Assembly: GCA_015654635.1 (NCBI GenBank)
Contig: JAATGP010000025.1
Location: 23,613 to 87,612 of the forward strand
DNA: 64,000 nucleotides
Origin: Alphaproteobacteria bacterium
Lineage (GTDB): Bacteria; Pseudomonadota; Alphaproteobacteria; Micropepsales; Micropepsaceae
Reading direction: 5' to 3'
The position numbers and the translations under genes are program-made. Shown one piece after another: positions 24,704 to 34,625 of the stretch (position 1 is the first letter of the stretch; each line of letters opens with the position of its first letter). The notes below the pieces were generated by a model that saw nothing but the letters and a program-made list of their open reading frames with translations, did not search any database and was not told the DNA's origin.

Positions 24704-25774
24704 TTGAACCACGCTCTGATGCGGCTCGTCTCCCACAAAGCCGCGCAATGGGCCGTGCTTTTGGCAGCTTCGGTGATCCTGCTCCTGGCGCTGGAGGCGG
24801 TGCATTTGCCTGCCGCCTTGCTGCTCGGACCGATGATTGCCGGTATCGGCCTCTCGGCAGCAGGCGGCAGCCTGCGTGTGCCGGGTGGATTTTATCTCGG
24901 TGCCCAAGCGCTGGTGGGGGCCATGATCGCCAGATCTCTGCCGCTTGGTCACTTGGGCAACATCCTTAGCGAATGGCCGGTGCTGCTGTTCGGGGTGGGC
25001 TCGACTTTGCTGGCGGCCGCCAGTATCGGCTGGCTGCTCACACGCTGGCGCGTCCTGCCGGGGACGACGGCGATCTGGGGCTCGTCACCGGGGGCTGCCT
25101 CCACCATGGTGGTGATGGCCGAAGCTTTCGGCGCCGATGTGCGGCTCGTCGCCTTCATGCAATATCTGCGGGTGATGTGCGTGGCCGGAACGGCCTCGCT
25201 GATCGCCAGCCTAGTGATGAGCCATGGTGCCCGCCCGCCGGTCATTTGGTTTCCCGCCTTCGACGGTGTTGGCTTTGCCGTGACGCTGGTGCTGATGTTG
25301 GGCAGCGGCTTTGCCGCCCATCGTCTCAAAATCCCGGCGGGCGGCTTCTTGGTGCCGATGGTGGTGGCGGCACTGATGAACACTCTCGGGCCCGTCCCCG
25401 TGGTGCTGCCGCCGTGGCTTTTGGCGGCCAGTTACGCCGTTTTCGGCTGGAGCATTGGCCTGCGCTTCACCCGCCAGATCTTGCTCTATGCCATGCGAAC
25501 CTTGCCCCTCCTCTTGCTCGCCATCCTGGTTTTGATTGCGCTCTGCGCCGGCTTCGGCGTGATCCTCTCCCACTTGGCGGGCGTCGATCTTTTGACGGCC
25601 TATCTGGCCACCAGCCCCGGCGGGGCGGATTCGGTTGCCATCATCGCTGCCTCCAGCAAAGTCGATATGCCCTTTGTGATGACCATGCAGATGGTCCGTT
25701 TCCTCGCCGTCACCGCGACAGGACCGGCGCTGGCCCGCTTTCTGGCCGGGAAAGTACCTGCGCAGGCAGGCTGA
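24704..25774 (+). CDS. AbrB-type membrane protein (AmoA/AbrB family)
   Basis: 356 aa from TTG 24704 with GGGAG nine bases upstream; ATG 24719 is an alternative. Around ten membrane helices with two internal repeats: PAALLLGPMIAGIGLSAAGG ... GTTAIWGSSPGAASTMVVMAEAFGADVRLVAFMQYLRVMCVA, and PAGGFLVPMVVAALMN ... YLATSPGGADSVAIIAASSKVDMPFVMTMQMVRFLAV. This duplicated SPGG(A)xx...MVMAEAFGAD...VxxMQxxR pattern is diagnostic of the family, once linked to ammonia monooxygenase by name only. Transport role assumed, substrate unknown. Confidence 0.85.
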   Translation: MNHALMRLVSHKAAQWAVLLAASVILLLALEAVHLPAALLLGPMIAGIGLSAAGGSLRVPGGFYLGAQALVGAMIARSLPLGHLGNILSEWPVLLFGVGSTLLAAASIGWLLTRWRVLPGTTAIWGSSPGAASTMVVMAEAFGADVRLVAFMQYLRVMCVAGTASLIASLVMSHGARPPVIWFPAFDGVGFAVTLVLMLGSGFAAHRLKIPAGGFLVPMVVAALMNTLGPVPVVLPPWLLAASYAVFGWSIGLRFTRQILLYAMRTLPLLLLAILVLIALCAGFGVILSHLAGVDLLTAYLATSPGGADSVAIIAASSKVDMPFVMTMQMVRFLAVTATGPALARFLAGKVPAQAG

Positions 25775-25875
25775 AGCGCCCTTTACCCTATTCTGACGAG
25801 GCATTAACCCGCCCCCGCCTTGAAACTGTCCCAAAATTGGGCCACCACGACCCGCCTCACGGAAAGGAAGCGTTT

Positions 25876-27948
25876 ATGGGCCGGAAATCGGGTAGCGCGA
25901 TCGAAGCCCTGGGCGGCTGGATTTCTGGGCATAAGCGCATTCTCCTGAGATGGTGCGTCGGGCTGGTGGCGATCCTCACCCTGCCATTGCTCGGCCTTTT
26001 CCTGCTGCCCATCATTCTGGGGCTGGTGGCCCCGCCGCTCGATCTCAGCCAGGATCTTTACGCTCTTAACCGCCCGGTGGCGTTCACCTTTCTGGATGCG
26101 AGCGGTGAGGTGGTGGGGCGCCGCGGCGCCGCCGTGGGCGAAAGATTGCGCCTGGAAGACATGCCTGCCTATCTGCCCGCCGCCTTCGTCGCCATGGAAG
26201 ACCGCCGCTTCTACGACCATCACGCCGTCGATCCGCGCGGCATCGTGCGCGCCCTCGTCTCCGATCTGCGCTCCGGCCATATGGTGGCGGGCGGCTCGAC
26301 CATCACCGAGCAGACGGCAAAAATTCTCTACACCAATCAGGCACGCACCTTCTCACGGCGTTGGAAGACCTTGACCGATGCGGCGATGCTGGAAAAATCG
26401 CTCTCCAAAAAGCAGATTCTGGAGCTTTACCTCAACCGTATTTATCTCGGCTCCGGCGCCTATGGCGTCGATGGCGCCGCCCATATCTATTTCGGCAAAT
26501 CGGCGCGGCAGTTGACGCTTCCGGAGGCGGCCATGCTGGCGACGCTGACGCGGGCGCCTTCGGTTTTCTCGCCCCGCCGTGATCTCGCCGCCGCCCAGCA
26601 ACGTGCCGATACCGTGCTCGGCACCATGCTGGAGACCGGCGCCATCACCGCCGCCCAAGCCAAAGAGGCGCATGACAACCCCGCTCAGGTGGTGGACCGC
26701 GCCACCAGCGAAGCGCGCAATTATTACCTCGATGCGGCCCGCGATGAGGCACTGCGCGTCGCCCTGCAAAGCGGCCAGCCGGTCGGCGGCGATCTGACCG
26801 TCCGCACCACATTGATGCCCAAGCTGCAGGATGCGGCGCGGCGCACCGCCCATAGCGTCATCACCGGCAAGGCCGGGGTCAAAGCCAATGTGCATGAAGC
26901 GGCCGTGGTGGTGATGAAGCCCGATGGCGCCGTGGTGGCGATGATCGGCGGTGTGGACTACACCGAATCCACCTTCAATCGCGCCATCCAGGCCCATCGC
27001 CAGCCCGGCTCGGCCTTCAAGCCGTTTGTCTATCTCGCCGCCTTGGAAGCGGGGCTGTCGCCGTGGGAGACGCGCGAAGACACGCCGATCTCGATCAATG
27101 GCTGGACGCCGACCAATTTCGGCGGCCGTTCTTACGGCACCATCACCCTGGCCGATGCCATCGCCCATTCGGTCAACACCATCGCGGTGCAAATCTCCCA
27201 GGAGGTGGGCGTCGACAATGTGCTGGAAGCGGCCAAGCGTTGCGGCATCACTTCCAAAATCGTCGCCAATGCCTCGCTGGCGCTAGGCACCAGTGAAGTG
27301 ACGCCTCTGGAGCTGACCAGCGCCTATGCCGTGTTCGCTTCGGGCGGTTTGCGCGTCCGCCCTTTCATGGTGACCGAGGTCAAAGGTCCCGACGGACGCA
27401 CGCTTTATAAGCGCCAGGACGTGCCGGGCGAGCGCGTGGTGGCCAGCCACGTCAATCGCGACCTCACCGCCATGCTGTTCGGTGTCGTCAGCCACGGTAC
27501 CGGCTTTTCGGCCAACCTGGTGGACCGCGAGGCCGCGGGCAAGACCGGCACCACCCAGGATTATCACGATGCCTGGTTCGTCGGTTTCACCACCGATTAC
27601 GTCACCAGCGTCTGGGTCGGCAACGATGATTCCTCGCCGATGAAGAACGTCACCGGCGGCACGCTGCCGGCGCAAATCTGGAAAGGCGTGATGAAAGTCG
27701 CCGAAGAAGGGTTGCCTGCCAAAGGGCTCGACCGTTCGGCGCCGCAGGAAGCGATCAGCGAAGATGGCATGGAGCTGACCGACCAGAAGGGCTTCTCTTC
27801 CGACGACGAAGCGGCGGTCAACCGGACGCCGAGTTTCGACAGCCAGGGCGAGCCGCAAAAAGAGCAAAAGCGGAACGGCAGCTTCTTCAACTGGCTCTTC
27901 GGCGATGGCGATAAGCCCAAGCCGCAAAGCGATAGCGATCAGAACTAA
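25876..27948 (+). CDS. Class A penicillin-binding protein (PBP1a family)
   Basis: 690 aa. AAGGAAG five bases before ATG 25876 fixes the start; the much longer upstream open frame is the shadow of the abrB-like gene. A cytoplasmic tail and one membrane helix (LVAILTLPLLGLFLLPIILGLVA) precede the GT51 transglycosylase (FVAMEDRRFYDHHAVDPRGI, GGSTITEQTAK, LELYLNRIYLGSGAYGVDGAA). Transpeptidase motifs: SAFK near residue 380, SVN near 431, KTGTT near 555. The Ser/Asp/Lys-rich tail ends FFNWLFGDGDKPKPQ. It polymerises and cross-links peptidoglycan. A strong terminator follows. Confidence 0.93.
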   Translation: MGRKSGSAIEALGGWISGHKRILLRWCVGLVAILTLPLLGLFLLPIILGLVAPPLDLSQDLYALNRPVAFTFLDASGEVVGRRGAAVGERLRLEDMPAYLPAAFVAMEDRRFYDHHAVDPRGIVRALVSDLRSGHMVAGGSTITEQTAKILYTNQARTFSRRWKTLTDAAMLEKSLSKKQILELYLNRIYLGSGAYGVDGAAHIYFGKSARQLTLPEAAMLATLTRAPSVFSPRRDLAAAQQRADTVLGTMLETGAITAAQAKEAHDNPAQVVDRATSEARNYYLDAARDEALRVALQSGQPVGGDLTVRTTLMPKLQDAARRTAHSVITGKAGVKANVHEAAVVVMKPDGAVVAMIGGVDYTESTFNRAIQAHRQPGSAFKPFVYLAALEAGLSPWETREDTPISINGWTPTNFGGRSYGTITLADAIAHSVNTIAVQISQEVGVDNVLEAAKRCGITSKIVANASLALGTSEVTPLELTSAYAVFASGGLRVRPFMVTEVKGPDGRTLYKRQDVPGERVVASHVNRDLTAMLFGVVSHGTGFSANLVDREAAGKTGTTQDYHDAWFVGFTTDYVTSVWVGNDDSSPMKNVTGGTLPAQIWKGVMKVAEEGLPAKGLDRSAPQEAISEDGMELTDQKGFSSDDEAAVNRTPSFDSQGEPQKEQKRNGSFFNWLFGDGDKPKPQSDSDQN

Positions 27949-27974
27949 CACGGCTTTCAAGGGTTGACGGATCA

Positions 27975-28002
27975 GGGCGCGCTCACACCGCGCCCTTTTT
28001 TG
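27975..28002 (+). terminator. Intrinsic terminator after PBP gene
   Basis: GGGCGCG-CTCACAC-CGCGCCC followed by TTTTTTG: a 7-bp all-GC stem and six-T tract, 27 bases after the stop codon. Confidence 0.92.
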
Positions 28003-28070
28003 TTGCCTTATTTCCACTGCGGCAATCCGTCAGCGCGCATGCCTCTTTTTGGCGGCGTATCATTTCACAA

Positions 28071-28093
28071 TAGAGGTATGTAAAATACTTCTT
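28071..28093. promoter_or_regulatory. NsrR-like operator upstream of hcp
   Basis: On the minus strand the site reads AAGAAGTATTT-T-ACATACCTCTA. Against the idealised two-arm NsrR consensus (AAGATGTATTT-N-AAATACATCTT) 18 of 22 defined positions agree. It lies 36 bases before the hcp start codon, where a repressor would block transcription. NsrR loses its cluster on NO, and hcp is one of its most conserved targets. Confidence 0.6.
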
Positions 28094-28128
28094 TAGGAAA
28101 ACGCCAACGAGAAAAAGGAAGACGCAGC

Positions 28129-29796
28129 ATGTTCTGTTATCAATGCGAACAGACCCAATTCGATGAAGGCATTCACGGCTGTTTCGGCAGCAAAGGGGCT
28201 TGCGGCAAGGATGCGGCGACCAGCGATTTGCAGGATATTTTGATCCATCTTTGCAAAGGCATCGCCCAATATACGCTGCGGGCCCGCGCGCTGGGCGCCC
28301 GCGATCTCAAAGCCGACCGCTTTGTGATGTTTGCGGTCTTCACCACCCTGACCAACGTCAACTTCGATGCCGGCAAATTCGTCGCCTGGATCGGGGAGGC
28401 CGCTTCGGTGCGCGCCCGCGTGAAGACACTCTATGAAAGCGCTGCGCTGGCGGCGGGCAAGGAAGCGGAAAGCCTCAGCGGCCCTGCCGCCTTCGTGCCT
28501 GTCAAGGACATGACCGGCCTTCTCGCCCAAGCCAAAGAAGCGGGTGTGCAATACGGTGTGGAGCGCATGGGCGAAGATGCCATCGGTTTGCGCGCACTGC
28601 TGCTTTACGGCCTCAAAGGCGTTGCCGCTTATGCCCATCACGCCAGCGTCTTGGGGGAGGAACGCGAAGCGGTCTTCGTCGGGATCGAACGGGCGCTGGA
28701 CAAGCTCGCCACCGAAGAGGCTGATCTTGGGCTCCTGCTCGCAGACGCTCTCGAACTCGGCAGGGTAAACTTCACTGCCATGCAGGCGCTGGATGCCGCC
28801 AACACCACCACCTTCGGCACGCCCGAGCCGACAGCCGTGCGCATCATGGCGGTCAAAGGCAAAGCGATCCTGGTTTCCGGCCATGATCTGAAAGATTTGC
28901 TCGGGCTTTTGGAAACCACCGCTGGCAAGGGCATTAACGTCTATACCCATGGCGAAATGCTGCCGGGCCATTCCTATCCCAAGCTCAAAGCCTTCCCCCA
29001 TCTGAAGGGCAATTACGGCGGTGCCTGGCAGGATCAGCAGATCGAATTTGCCGCCTTCCCCGGCCCCATCGTGCTGACCTCCAACTGCCTGATCAAACCG
29101 ACACCATCCTATCGCGAGCGCGTTTACACCCTCGGCCCCGTGGGCTGGCCCGGCGTCAAACATATCGCAGGTGACGATTATGCGGCGATTGTCGAGCATG
29201 CGCTGGCCACGCCGGGCTTTGCCGAAGACGGCGCCGACAAGACCATCACCATCGGCTTTGGCCGCGAGGCGGTGCTGAGCGTAGCGGATAAAGTGATCGC
29301 CGCGGTCAAGACCGGCGATATCAAACACTTCTTCCTGGTCGGTGGCTGCGACGGTGCCAAATCGGGCCGCAATTATTTCACCGATTTCGCCGATAACGCC
29401 CCGCAAGACACCGTGGTGATGACGCTGGGCTGCGGCAAATACCGTTTCAATACGCATGCGTTCGGCAGCATCGGCGGCATTCCCCGGCTTCTCGATGTCG
29501 GCCAGTGCAACGACACCTATTCGGCGCTGATCATCGCCACCAAACTGGCGGAAGCCTTCGGCTGCGGCGTCAACGAGCTGCCGCTGTCGCTGATCGTTTC
29601 CTGGTTCGAGCAGAAAGCGGCGGCAATTTTGCTGACACTCTTGGCGCTCGGCGTGCGCAACATCAAACTGGGCCCGACCCTGCCCGTGTTTCTCACCCCG
29701 GCGCTGATCGGCATTCTGGTGGAGAAATTCGGCATCGCCCCCATCGGCACCGACGCCAAAGCCGATATCGCGGAGTGCTTGGCGCGCGTGGCGTAG
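28129..29796 (+). CDS. hcp: Hybrid cluster protein (hydroxylamine/NO reductase)
   Basis: 555 aa. [18 protein letters not shown] has Cys3, Cys6, Cys18 and Cys25, the C-x2-C-x11-C-x6-C spacing of facultative-organism (class II) Hcp. Hybrid-cluster ligand regions are seen as [21 protein letters not shown] and GQCNDTYSA. Hcp is a cytoplasmic Fe-S-O protein that reduces NO to N2O (and hydroxylamine in vitro) and drives protein S-nitrosylation. Its usual reductase gene hcr is not adjacent. AAGGAAG precedes the ATG, and an NsrR-like site lies upstream, so induction by nitrosative stress is likely. Confidence 0.95.
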   Translation: MFCYQCEQTQFDEGIHGCFGSKGACGKDAATSDLQDILIHLCKGIAQYTLRARALGARDLKADRFVMFAVFTTLTNVNFDAGKFVAWIGEAASVRARVKTLYESAALAAGKEAESLSGPAAFVPVKDMTGLLAQAKEAGVQYGVERMGEDAIGLRALLLYGLKGVAAYAHHASVLGEEREAVFVGIERALDKLATEEADLGLLLADALELGRVNFTAMQALDAANTTTFGTPEPTAVRIMAVKGKAILVSGHDLKDLLGLLETTAGKGINVYTHGEMLPGHSYPKLKAFPHLKGNYGGAWQDQQIEFAAFPGPIVLTSNCLIKPTPSYRERVYTLGPVGWPGVKHIAGDDYAAIVEHALATPGFAEDGADKTITIGFGREAVLSVADKVIAAVKTGDIKHFFLVGGCDGAKSGRNYFTDFADNAPQDTVVMTLGCGKYRFNTHAFGSIGGIPRLLDVGQCNDTYSALIIATKLAEAFGCGVNELPLSLIVSWFEQKAAAILLTLLALGVRNIKLGPTLPVFLTPALIGILVEKFGIAPIGTDAKADIAECLARVA

Positions 29797-29977
29797 CGCA
29801 CAAACTGCCTCAGGGCTTCGTGCTTCGAGGGCCAGCCGCATAAATATCGTGGCATATCGCCATCATCGAAGCACGGCTGACCACCGCAGCATGACGAGAG
29901 TTTTGTTCGTAAAATAAGCCACTCTCGTCATGCTGAGGTGCGAGCCTCGAAGCACGCATACGCGATGACAGTCTGCT
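29797..29977. repeat. Repeat-filled convergent spacer with long hairpins
   Basis: Between hcp and the convergent GH9 gene. CAGCATGACGAGAGT (29887-29901) pairs perfectly with ACTCTCGTCATGCTG (29921-29935) across 19 bases, and GTGCTTCGA (29820-29828) pairs with TCGAAGCAC (29866-29874). AGCCTCGAAGCACGCA at 29943-29958 repeats a 16-mer from 11.77 kb. It may serve as a bidirectional terminator but is mainly a dispersed intergenic repeat. Confidence 0.7.
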
Positions 29978-32455
29978 CTACTCCTTCATCACTGCCAGCG
30001 CCGCGTTGGCGCAAAGGATATAGTCCGAGGTGCTGGCGACCGTGGCTTCGTTCTCGAACCACAGGAACGGCCATTCGGTTTTCTGTTCCGGAAAGTCGGG
30101 TTTGATCACCACGACACCCGGCACCAGCGCGCCCGGCACAAAGGAATAGTCGGCGCGATTGTGGCCGTACATTTGCATTTTCGAGGCCGCGCCGACGCTG
30201 GTGACCAGCGACAGGTTATGCACCGGATGGCGGCCCAAAATGTAGTCGAGCGCGGCCAGCGTGTAGTCCTTACCGATAATCTCCGGGAAGGCCCTGTGCA
30301 GCAGATACATGTTGGCGCCAAAGCGCGCGACAAGGCCCGAACCGCCCCAGGTTCCCATCGATACCGGCACGCCGAAGGGAGACTTGGCGATTTCGGCATC
30401 CATCTCCACCTTGGCCTTTTTCACGGCCTCGGCGAGCTGGGCTTTGTAATCGGCGTCCATATAAGGAATGGCGCGCACGGCGGGACCACCCAGCCAATCG
30501 AAATGCGCCACGATCACCGGCAACAGGCTTTTCAGTTTTGCCGCATAAACCGCATCGCCCTTGGTCGCCAGCAACATTTCCACCGTCGAAGGCACGGCCG
30601 CAAAGTCGAGCCCGAAGAGGAAATCACTGCGGCCCTTGCGATCCAGCCGGTCGCCCGGATTTTGCTGGTTCGCCCATAGCACTTTGGCAGCCGCCAGGGC
30701 TTGGGCCGCGAGCGCCGGATCGAGTTCGCCCAATTGGCGCGACGCCGCCGCCAAGCCGCCAGCTACGAAATAATCGTTTTCCGGCAGATCGGTGGTGAAG
30801 ACCCAGCGGTCGTCCGGCTTGCCGGAGGTGCCGCCAACGATGTCGTTCGGACCCAGCTTGGGATCATAGATCAGCCGGTCGCTCTGCGAGCCGGAATCGC
30901 CCAGATGGGTGTATTGCTTCAGCGTCGGATCGACGATGCCGACGATGGCATGGCCGAAGATCTTGTATTGGGCCAAGAGTTGCAACGTGCCGTGACGAAT
31001 CTGCTGCAAGGCATCGTCAACACCATCGGCTTTGCGGATTTCCACCGCATGGGCGGCCTCATCGATGCTGGTTTCGTCCCATTTGAGGCCGAACAGCTCG
31101 CGCGCCATCACAAGGTTGCTCACGACCTCGGCATTTTCCGGCGTTTGGATGTCGTAATCGCCGGCATCCTGCCAGCCGCCGACATCGAGCCCCGCCACAT
31201 GCTCGCCGGGTTTGAACGGCGAATCCAGATGCGGGCCCATTTTGTAGCCGTCGAAATGAACGATGTTGGGCGGCGCTTGCCTTGCATCGTCCATATGCGA
31301 AAGCCCGGTCCAGACACGGTATTGTTCGCGCACCGCCATATGATCCATTTGCTCGGACAGATAGGTGTCGAGGGAGGCCTGCCAGATATGGCCGTAAGCA
31401 TCGGCGGCGATGCGGAAGGGATTGGTGGTATGGCCCGCATAGGAAATGGCATAGATGCCCGGCGTGCGCACGCTGGAGAAATCGAAGGCGGCGTAATTGT
31501 AGCGGGTCCACTTGCCCCACGGCTTGGTGGCGGCGTGGAAGACCGGCTTTGCGCCCTCTGCGGTCAGTTGCACCAGGGTTGCCTCTGTGGGCGCATTGAA
31601 AGCCGGATCAAGCTCTATCAGCGCCACCTTCTGGCGCTCCGGCGTGTAGCCCGCCTGATTGAACGACACCACCGGGGTGCGGGTCCAGCCCGCCACCACA
31701 TTGGGATGCACATGCCAGACGATCGCTTTGGCGGTAACGCCTGCGGGGATCATGGCACGGACCACAAACCAGCCATTTTGCGCCCGGCTTCTGGCATCGT
31801 AGAGCGCCAGCGGTGCGCCCTCGGAAGCGATGGAGACGCGCGTCAGCGGATCTTCCGGCGACAAGGTGATCGACTTGGCGCCTTGCGCCAGCGCCAAGGG
31901 ATCGCCGGAACCATCCGTGGTCATCGGCCCATCGGCATTGCGCGGAAATAGTCCCGGTGCCTCACCCATCAGATAGGTTTTGCCGAAATAGCTGGTGGGC
32001 ACGAAGTCGAGATTGAAACCGGCCTTGCCGACGAGATCCTTCGGTAGCGGTTTGTCCAAATTGACCGCGATGCGGAAACCACCCTCCTCGGCAGTGACCA
32101 CGATATGATAGCCGAGTTTATGCGCGGGATAGCCGGACTCCAGCACCAGCTGGTTCGGCGCCGAGCCAGGCTTGCGCGACACCAGGGTCGGAATCGGGTC
32201 CCATTGCTCGGGCGTGGGGTTAAGGCGCACCTCACCATCGGTGGCGATGCGTTCGCCATGCAAAACAATTTGCAGCCCCGCGTTCTTTTCATCGAAAAAA
32301 ACCGGATGAAACTTGTTTTGATAAACGATGACACTGAGGCCTTGCTCTTCCAGCGTCTCATTGGGGCTCAGCGTCAGGCCTTGAGCGGCACAGGGCAGCA
32401 TCAGGCCAAACAAAGCCAAACCGCCTGCGACGCCGCTTATTGTTTTGTGCGGCAT
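29978..32455 (-). CDS. Glycoside hydrolase family 9 enzyme, exported
   Basis: 825 aa with signal peptide ISGVAGGLALFGLMLPCAAQG. Residues about 27-265 form an N-terminal beta-rich domain not typical of cellulases. An Ig-like CelD-N domain follows (TPVVSFNQAGYTPERQKVALI, GIYAISYAGHTTNPFRI). The catalytic (alpha/alpha)6 barrel shows GGWQDAGDYDIQT (catalytic Asp, near residue 430), YILGRHPVHNLSLVTSVG and WFENEATVASTSDYI (general-acid Glu, near residue 800). GH9 enzymes act on beta-glucans, and some on exo-type substrates. No cellulosome dockerin. Periplasmic or secreted; GGGAG precedes the start. Convergent with hcp. Confidence 0.85.
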   Translation of the reverse strand: MPHKTISGVAGGLALFGLMLPCAAQGLTLSPNETLEEQGLSVIVYQNKFHPVFFDEKNAGLQIVLHGERIATDGEVRLNPTPEQWDPIPTLVSRKPGSAPNQLVLESGYPAHKLGYHIVVTAEEGGFRIAVNLDKPLPKDLVGKAGFNLDFVPTSYFGKTYLMGEAPGLFPRNADGPMTTDGSGDPLALAQGAKSITLSPEDPLTRVSIASEGAPLALYDARSRAQNGWFVVRAMIPAGVTAKAIVWHVHPNVVAGWTRTPVVSFNQAGYTPERQKVALIELDPAFNAPTEATLVQLTAEGAKPVFHAATKPWGKWTRYNYAAFDFSSVRTPGIYAISYAGHTTNPFRIAADAYGHIWQASLDTYLSEQMDHMAVREQYRVWTGLSHMDDARQAPPNIVHFDGYKMGPHLDSPFKPGEHVAGLDVGGWQDAGDYDIQTPENAEVVSNLVMARELFGLKWDETSIDEAAHAVEIRKADGVDDALQQIRHGTLQLLAQYKIFGHAIVGIVDPTLKQYTHLGDSGSQSDRLIYDPKLGPNDIVGGTSGKPDDRWVFTTDLPENDYFVAGGLAAASRQLGELDPALAAQALAAAKVLWANQQNPGDRLDRKGRSDFLFGLDFAAVPSTVEMLLATKGDAVYAAKLKSLLPVIVAHFDWLGGPAVRAIPYMDADYKAQLAEAVKKAKVEMDAEIAKSPFGVPVSMGTWGGSGLVARFGANMYLLHRAFPEIIGKDYTLAALDYILGRHPVHNLSLVTSVGAASKMQMYGHNRADYSFVPGALVPGVVVIKPDFPEQKTEWPFLWFENEATVASTSDYILCANAALAVMKE

Positions 32456-32538
32456 TGTTTTCTCCCGTTAGCGTTACCATATCAGCAAGCCCCAGCCGGG
32501 CAAAGAAGCCCACACGCGGATTTGATGGTAAGGCAGAC

Positions 32539-33939
32539 TCAGCCCGCCGCTGTCCGCGCCCGGCGGCGCAGGCCCAACCCGTAGAGCAGCAGCCCGGCCG
32601 CAAGGATGACGGCGGTCGACAGCACGATCTTAAGAAAATTTGCCAGCGGATGCAGATCGGCATTGCTCGGCACCAGCGTGCAGGCGATGGCGGTCAGCGT
32701 CGCCGTCATGCCGATAAGGCCGAGGACCCGGCTGGCCGCTTTGCCGCCCGGCGGCGTCCACGCGCTCGCAGCTTCAGGCCACCGCCGCTGCGAAAGATAA
32801 ACCGCGAAGACGTAAATATAGGGAATGGAAAAGGTCAAAACGCTCATGGCGACAAGGAAATCGTAAGCCGCGGCGGCGCCTTCGCCCGCCTCGCTGAGGC
32901 TCACCAGTATCAGCGTGAGACTGCCTTGCAACAGAATGGCGGCGACCGGGGCGCCGGTTTTGGCATTGCGTTTGGCGAAGACCGGCGGCAGGAAACTGTC
33001 GATCCCCGCCTCCACCGGAAGCTGGGCGCCAATGCCAAACCACGCCGCCAGGCCGCCGAATTGCGACAGCGCGAACCCCACGATCGCGATCACGGCAAGC
33101 GCGGGATAGCCGACATGGGCGAAGGCGGCATTCAGCGCGGCGGTAAGGCCCGACAGCCGTGTCAGCGCGCTTTGCGGCAGGATGACAAGCATCGCCGCGG
33201 TGCCGAGCATATAGATCGCCACCATGGCGCAGCCCAGCGCCACCAGAACACGGCGGATGGTGCGCATGCCGCCTTGAATATTGTCGCGCAGGAACGCCAC
33301 CGATTCGGCGCCGCCAAGCGCGAACACCATCGTGCCCCAAAGGATGGCGGTATCGAAATTGAGCCGCGGCACATAGGAGGCGGTGGCGAAATTGGTGGCG
33401 CCGCCGCCGCGCCAGACCAGCACACCCGCCGCAAAGATGAGGAGGAAAAAGATCAGCCAGCTACCGCCCGCGCCAATATTCGGCAGCCATTTGGCAAAAC
33501 GCAAACCCAGCAGTTGCAAGCCCGTCGCCAGACAAACAATTACCAGCGACGTCGCCAGATAGAGCAGCGTGTTGTGCGTATCGGCGTGAACCGCGGCGAG
33601 GACGAGCCCGCTCATGAAATAAATAATGCCGGCGAAATAGGGCAGCAGGCTGACCCAATAGAACCAGCCGCAAACAAATCCGGCGAGCGGACCGAAAGTG
33701 CCGCGCGTCCAGCCATAGAGACTGCCGCTGCCGGCAAAGCGCGCCGTGAGTTCGACGGTCGCCACCGACAGCGGTACGTAAAAGCTGAAAAAGGCGAGCA
33801 GCCAAAGCGGCAGCGCTGCCGGTCCCAAAGCGCCCGCAACGGGAAGCCAGCGAATACCGATGGTCGCAACGATGCTGTAGAAGGCAACGTCGAAGAAAGT
33901 GAGCCGCTTTACGGCGGTGCTGTTAGCCAATTTCTTCAT
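32539..33939 (-). CDS. APC-family amino acid permease
   Basis: 466 aa from ATG 33939 (MKKLANSTAVKRLTFFDVAFYSIVATIGIRW); the frame is open to 34026 but no ribosome site supports the longer form. About 12 membrane helices, with SGSLYGWTRGTFGPLAGFVCGWFYWVS and ALGGAESVAFLRDNIQGGMRTIRRVL matching the helix 3 and helix 6-7 regions of glutamate/GABA-antiporter-like APC members. Substrate unclear. It lies 83 bases upstream of the GH9 gene on the same strand, so the two may share a transcript, though a link between glycan breakdown and amino acid import is not obvious. Confidence 0.8.
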   Translation of the reverse strand: MKKLANSTAVKRLTFFDVAFYSIVATIGIRWLPVAGALGPAALPLWLLAFFSFYVPLSVATVELTARFAGSGSLYGWTRGTFGPLAGFVCGWFYWVSLLPYFAGIIYFMSGLVLAAVHADTHNTLLYLATSLVIVCLATGLQLLGLRFAKWLPNIGAGGSWLIFFLLIFAAGVLVWRGGGATNFATASYVPRLNFDTAILWGTMVFALGGAESVAFLRDNIQGGMRTIRRVLVALGCAMVAIYMLGTAAMLVILPQSALTRLSGLTAALNAAFAHVGYPALAVIAIVGFALSQFGGLAAWFGIGAQLPVEAGIDSFLPPVFAKRNAKTGAPVAAILLQGSLTLILVSLSEAGEGAAAAYDFLVAMSVLTFSIPYIYVFAVYLSQRRWPEAASAWTPPGGKAASRVLGLIGMTATLTAIACTLVPSNADLHPLANFLKIVLSTAVILAAGLLLYGLGLRRRARTAAG

Positions 33940-34187
33940 CCCTGCAGCCAAGCGCGGCCTGCCCGGGGCGTCTCGCTTCGCCGCCGCCAGCTTTTGCCCC
34001 TGGCCGATAGCGCCACAAGCAATCATGGGTGAATTAGTCTAACGCGCAACCGCCCATCGGCCGGCCGCCCGGTTAAAAATGTTCAGTTGGCACTACCATA
34101 AGTCGCAATTAATTCTTAGTCTTCATTGAAAGCGAAACCCGCTGGTTTTCTCCGGCGGCATTTCGTGGAGGAAAGGGGAATTTCAAG

Positions 34188-34625
34188 ATGCAACGTCTGT
34201 CTTTGGCAATGGCCTTCGCCCTGCTTGTTTTGTCGGTGCCCGCGACGGCGGAAGATGCCCGCCCCTATGACACTGGTCCCGTCTGGGATGTGGGTAGCGT
34301 TTTGACCAAGCCCGGGCATTTCGACGATTATATGAAATTCGTCGCCACGACGTGGCGCGCAGAGCAGGAGGCCCTGAAGAAAGCGGGCCTCGTGCTCGAC
34401 TACAAGGTTTTGACGACACAAGACCCGCGGGAAAACGAACCTGATATCTGGCTGATGGTCGAATGGAAAAACATGGCCGCCTTCGACACGCCGCTCGACC
34501 AGCAGGACGCCATCCTGAAGCCGGTCTATGGCACCATCGCCGCCGGCAACAAGGGTGTCGTCGACCGCGAATCCATCCGCACCATGAAAGGCGACATGCT
34601 GGTTCGCGAGCTGATCCTGAAATAG
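34188..34625 (+). CDS. Small exported conserved hypothetical protein
   Basis: 145 aa. Signal peptide RLSLAMAFALLVLSVPATAEDA. The mature domain (VWDVGSVLTKPGHFDDYMKFVATTWRAEQEALKKAGLVLDYKVLTTQDPRENEPDIWLMVEWKNMAAFD) has the strand-helix-strand spacing of a ferredoxin-like dimeric alpha/beta barrel, similar to small periplasmic proteins of Rhizomicrobium- and Sphingomonas-type bacteria. GGAGGAAAGGGG precedes the ATG. Function unknown; no operon partners. Confidence 0.65.
   Translation: MQRLSLAMAFALLVLSVPATAEDARPYDTGPVWDVGSVLTKPGHFDDYMKFVATTWRAEQEALKKAGLVLDYKVLTTQDPRENEPDIWLMVEWKNMAAFDTPLDQQDAILKPVYGTIAAGNKGVVDRESIRTMKGDMLVRELILK

Noticed and set aside
24973..25875. N-terminal 300-codon extension of the PBP frame
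   Set aside because: It overlaps the AbrB-type gene in another frame and encodes nothing PBP-like; AAGGAAG and ATG at 25876 give the real start.
28093..29841. 582-codon minus-strand frame across hcp
   Set aside because: Pure antisense of hcp; composition (many His, Arg, Gln) and lack of motifs mark it as a shadow.
32440..34032. 530-codon plus-strand frame across the APC permease
   Set aside because: Antisense of hydrophobic codons yields Arg/Gln/Gly-rich sequence; no recognisable domain.
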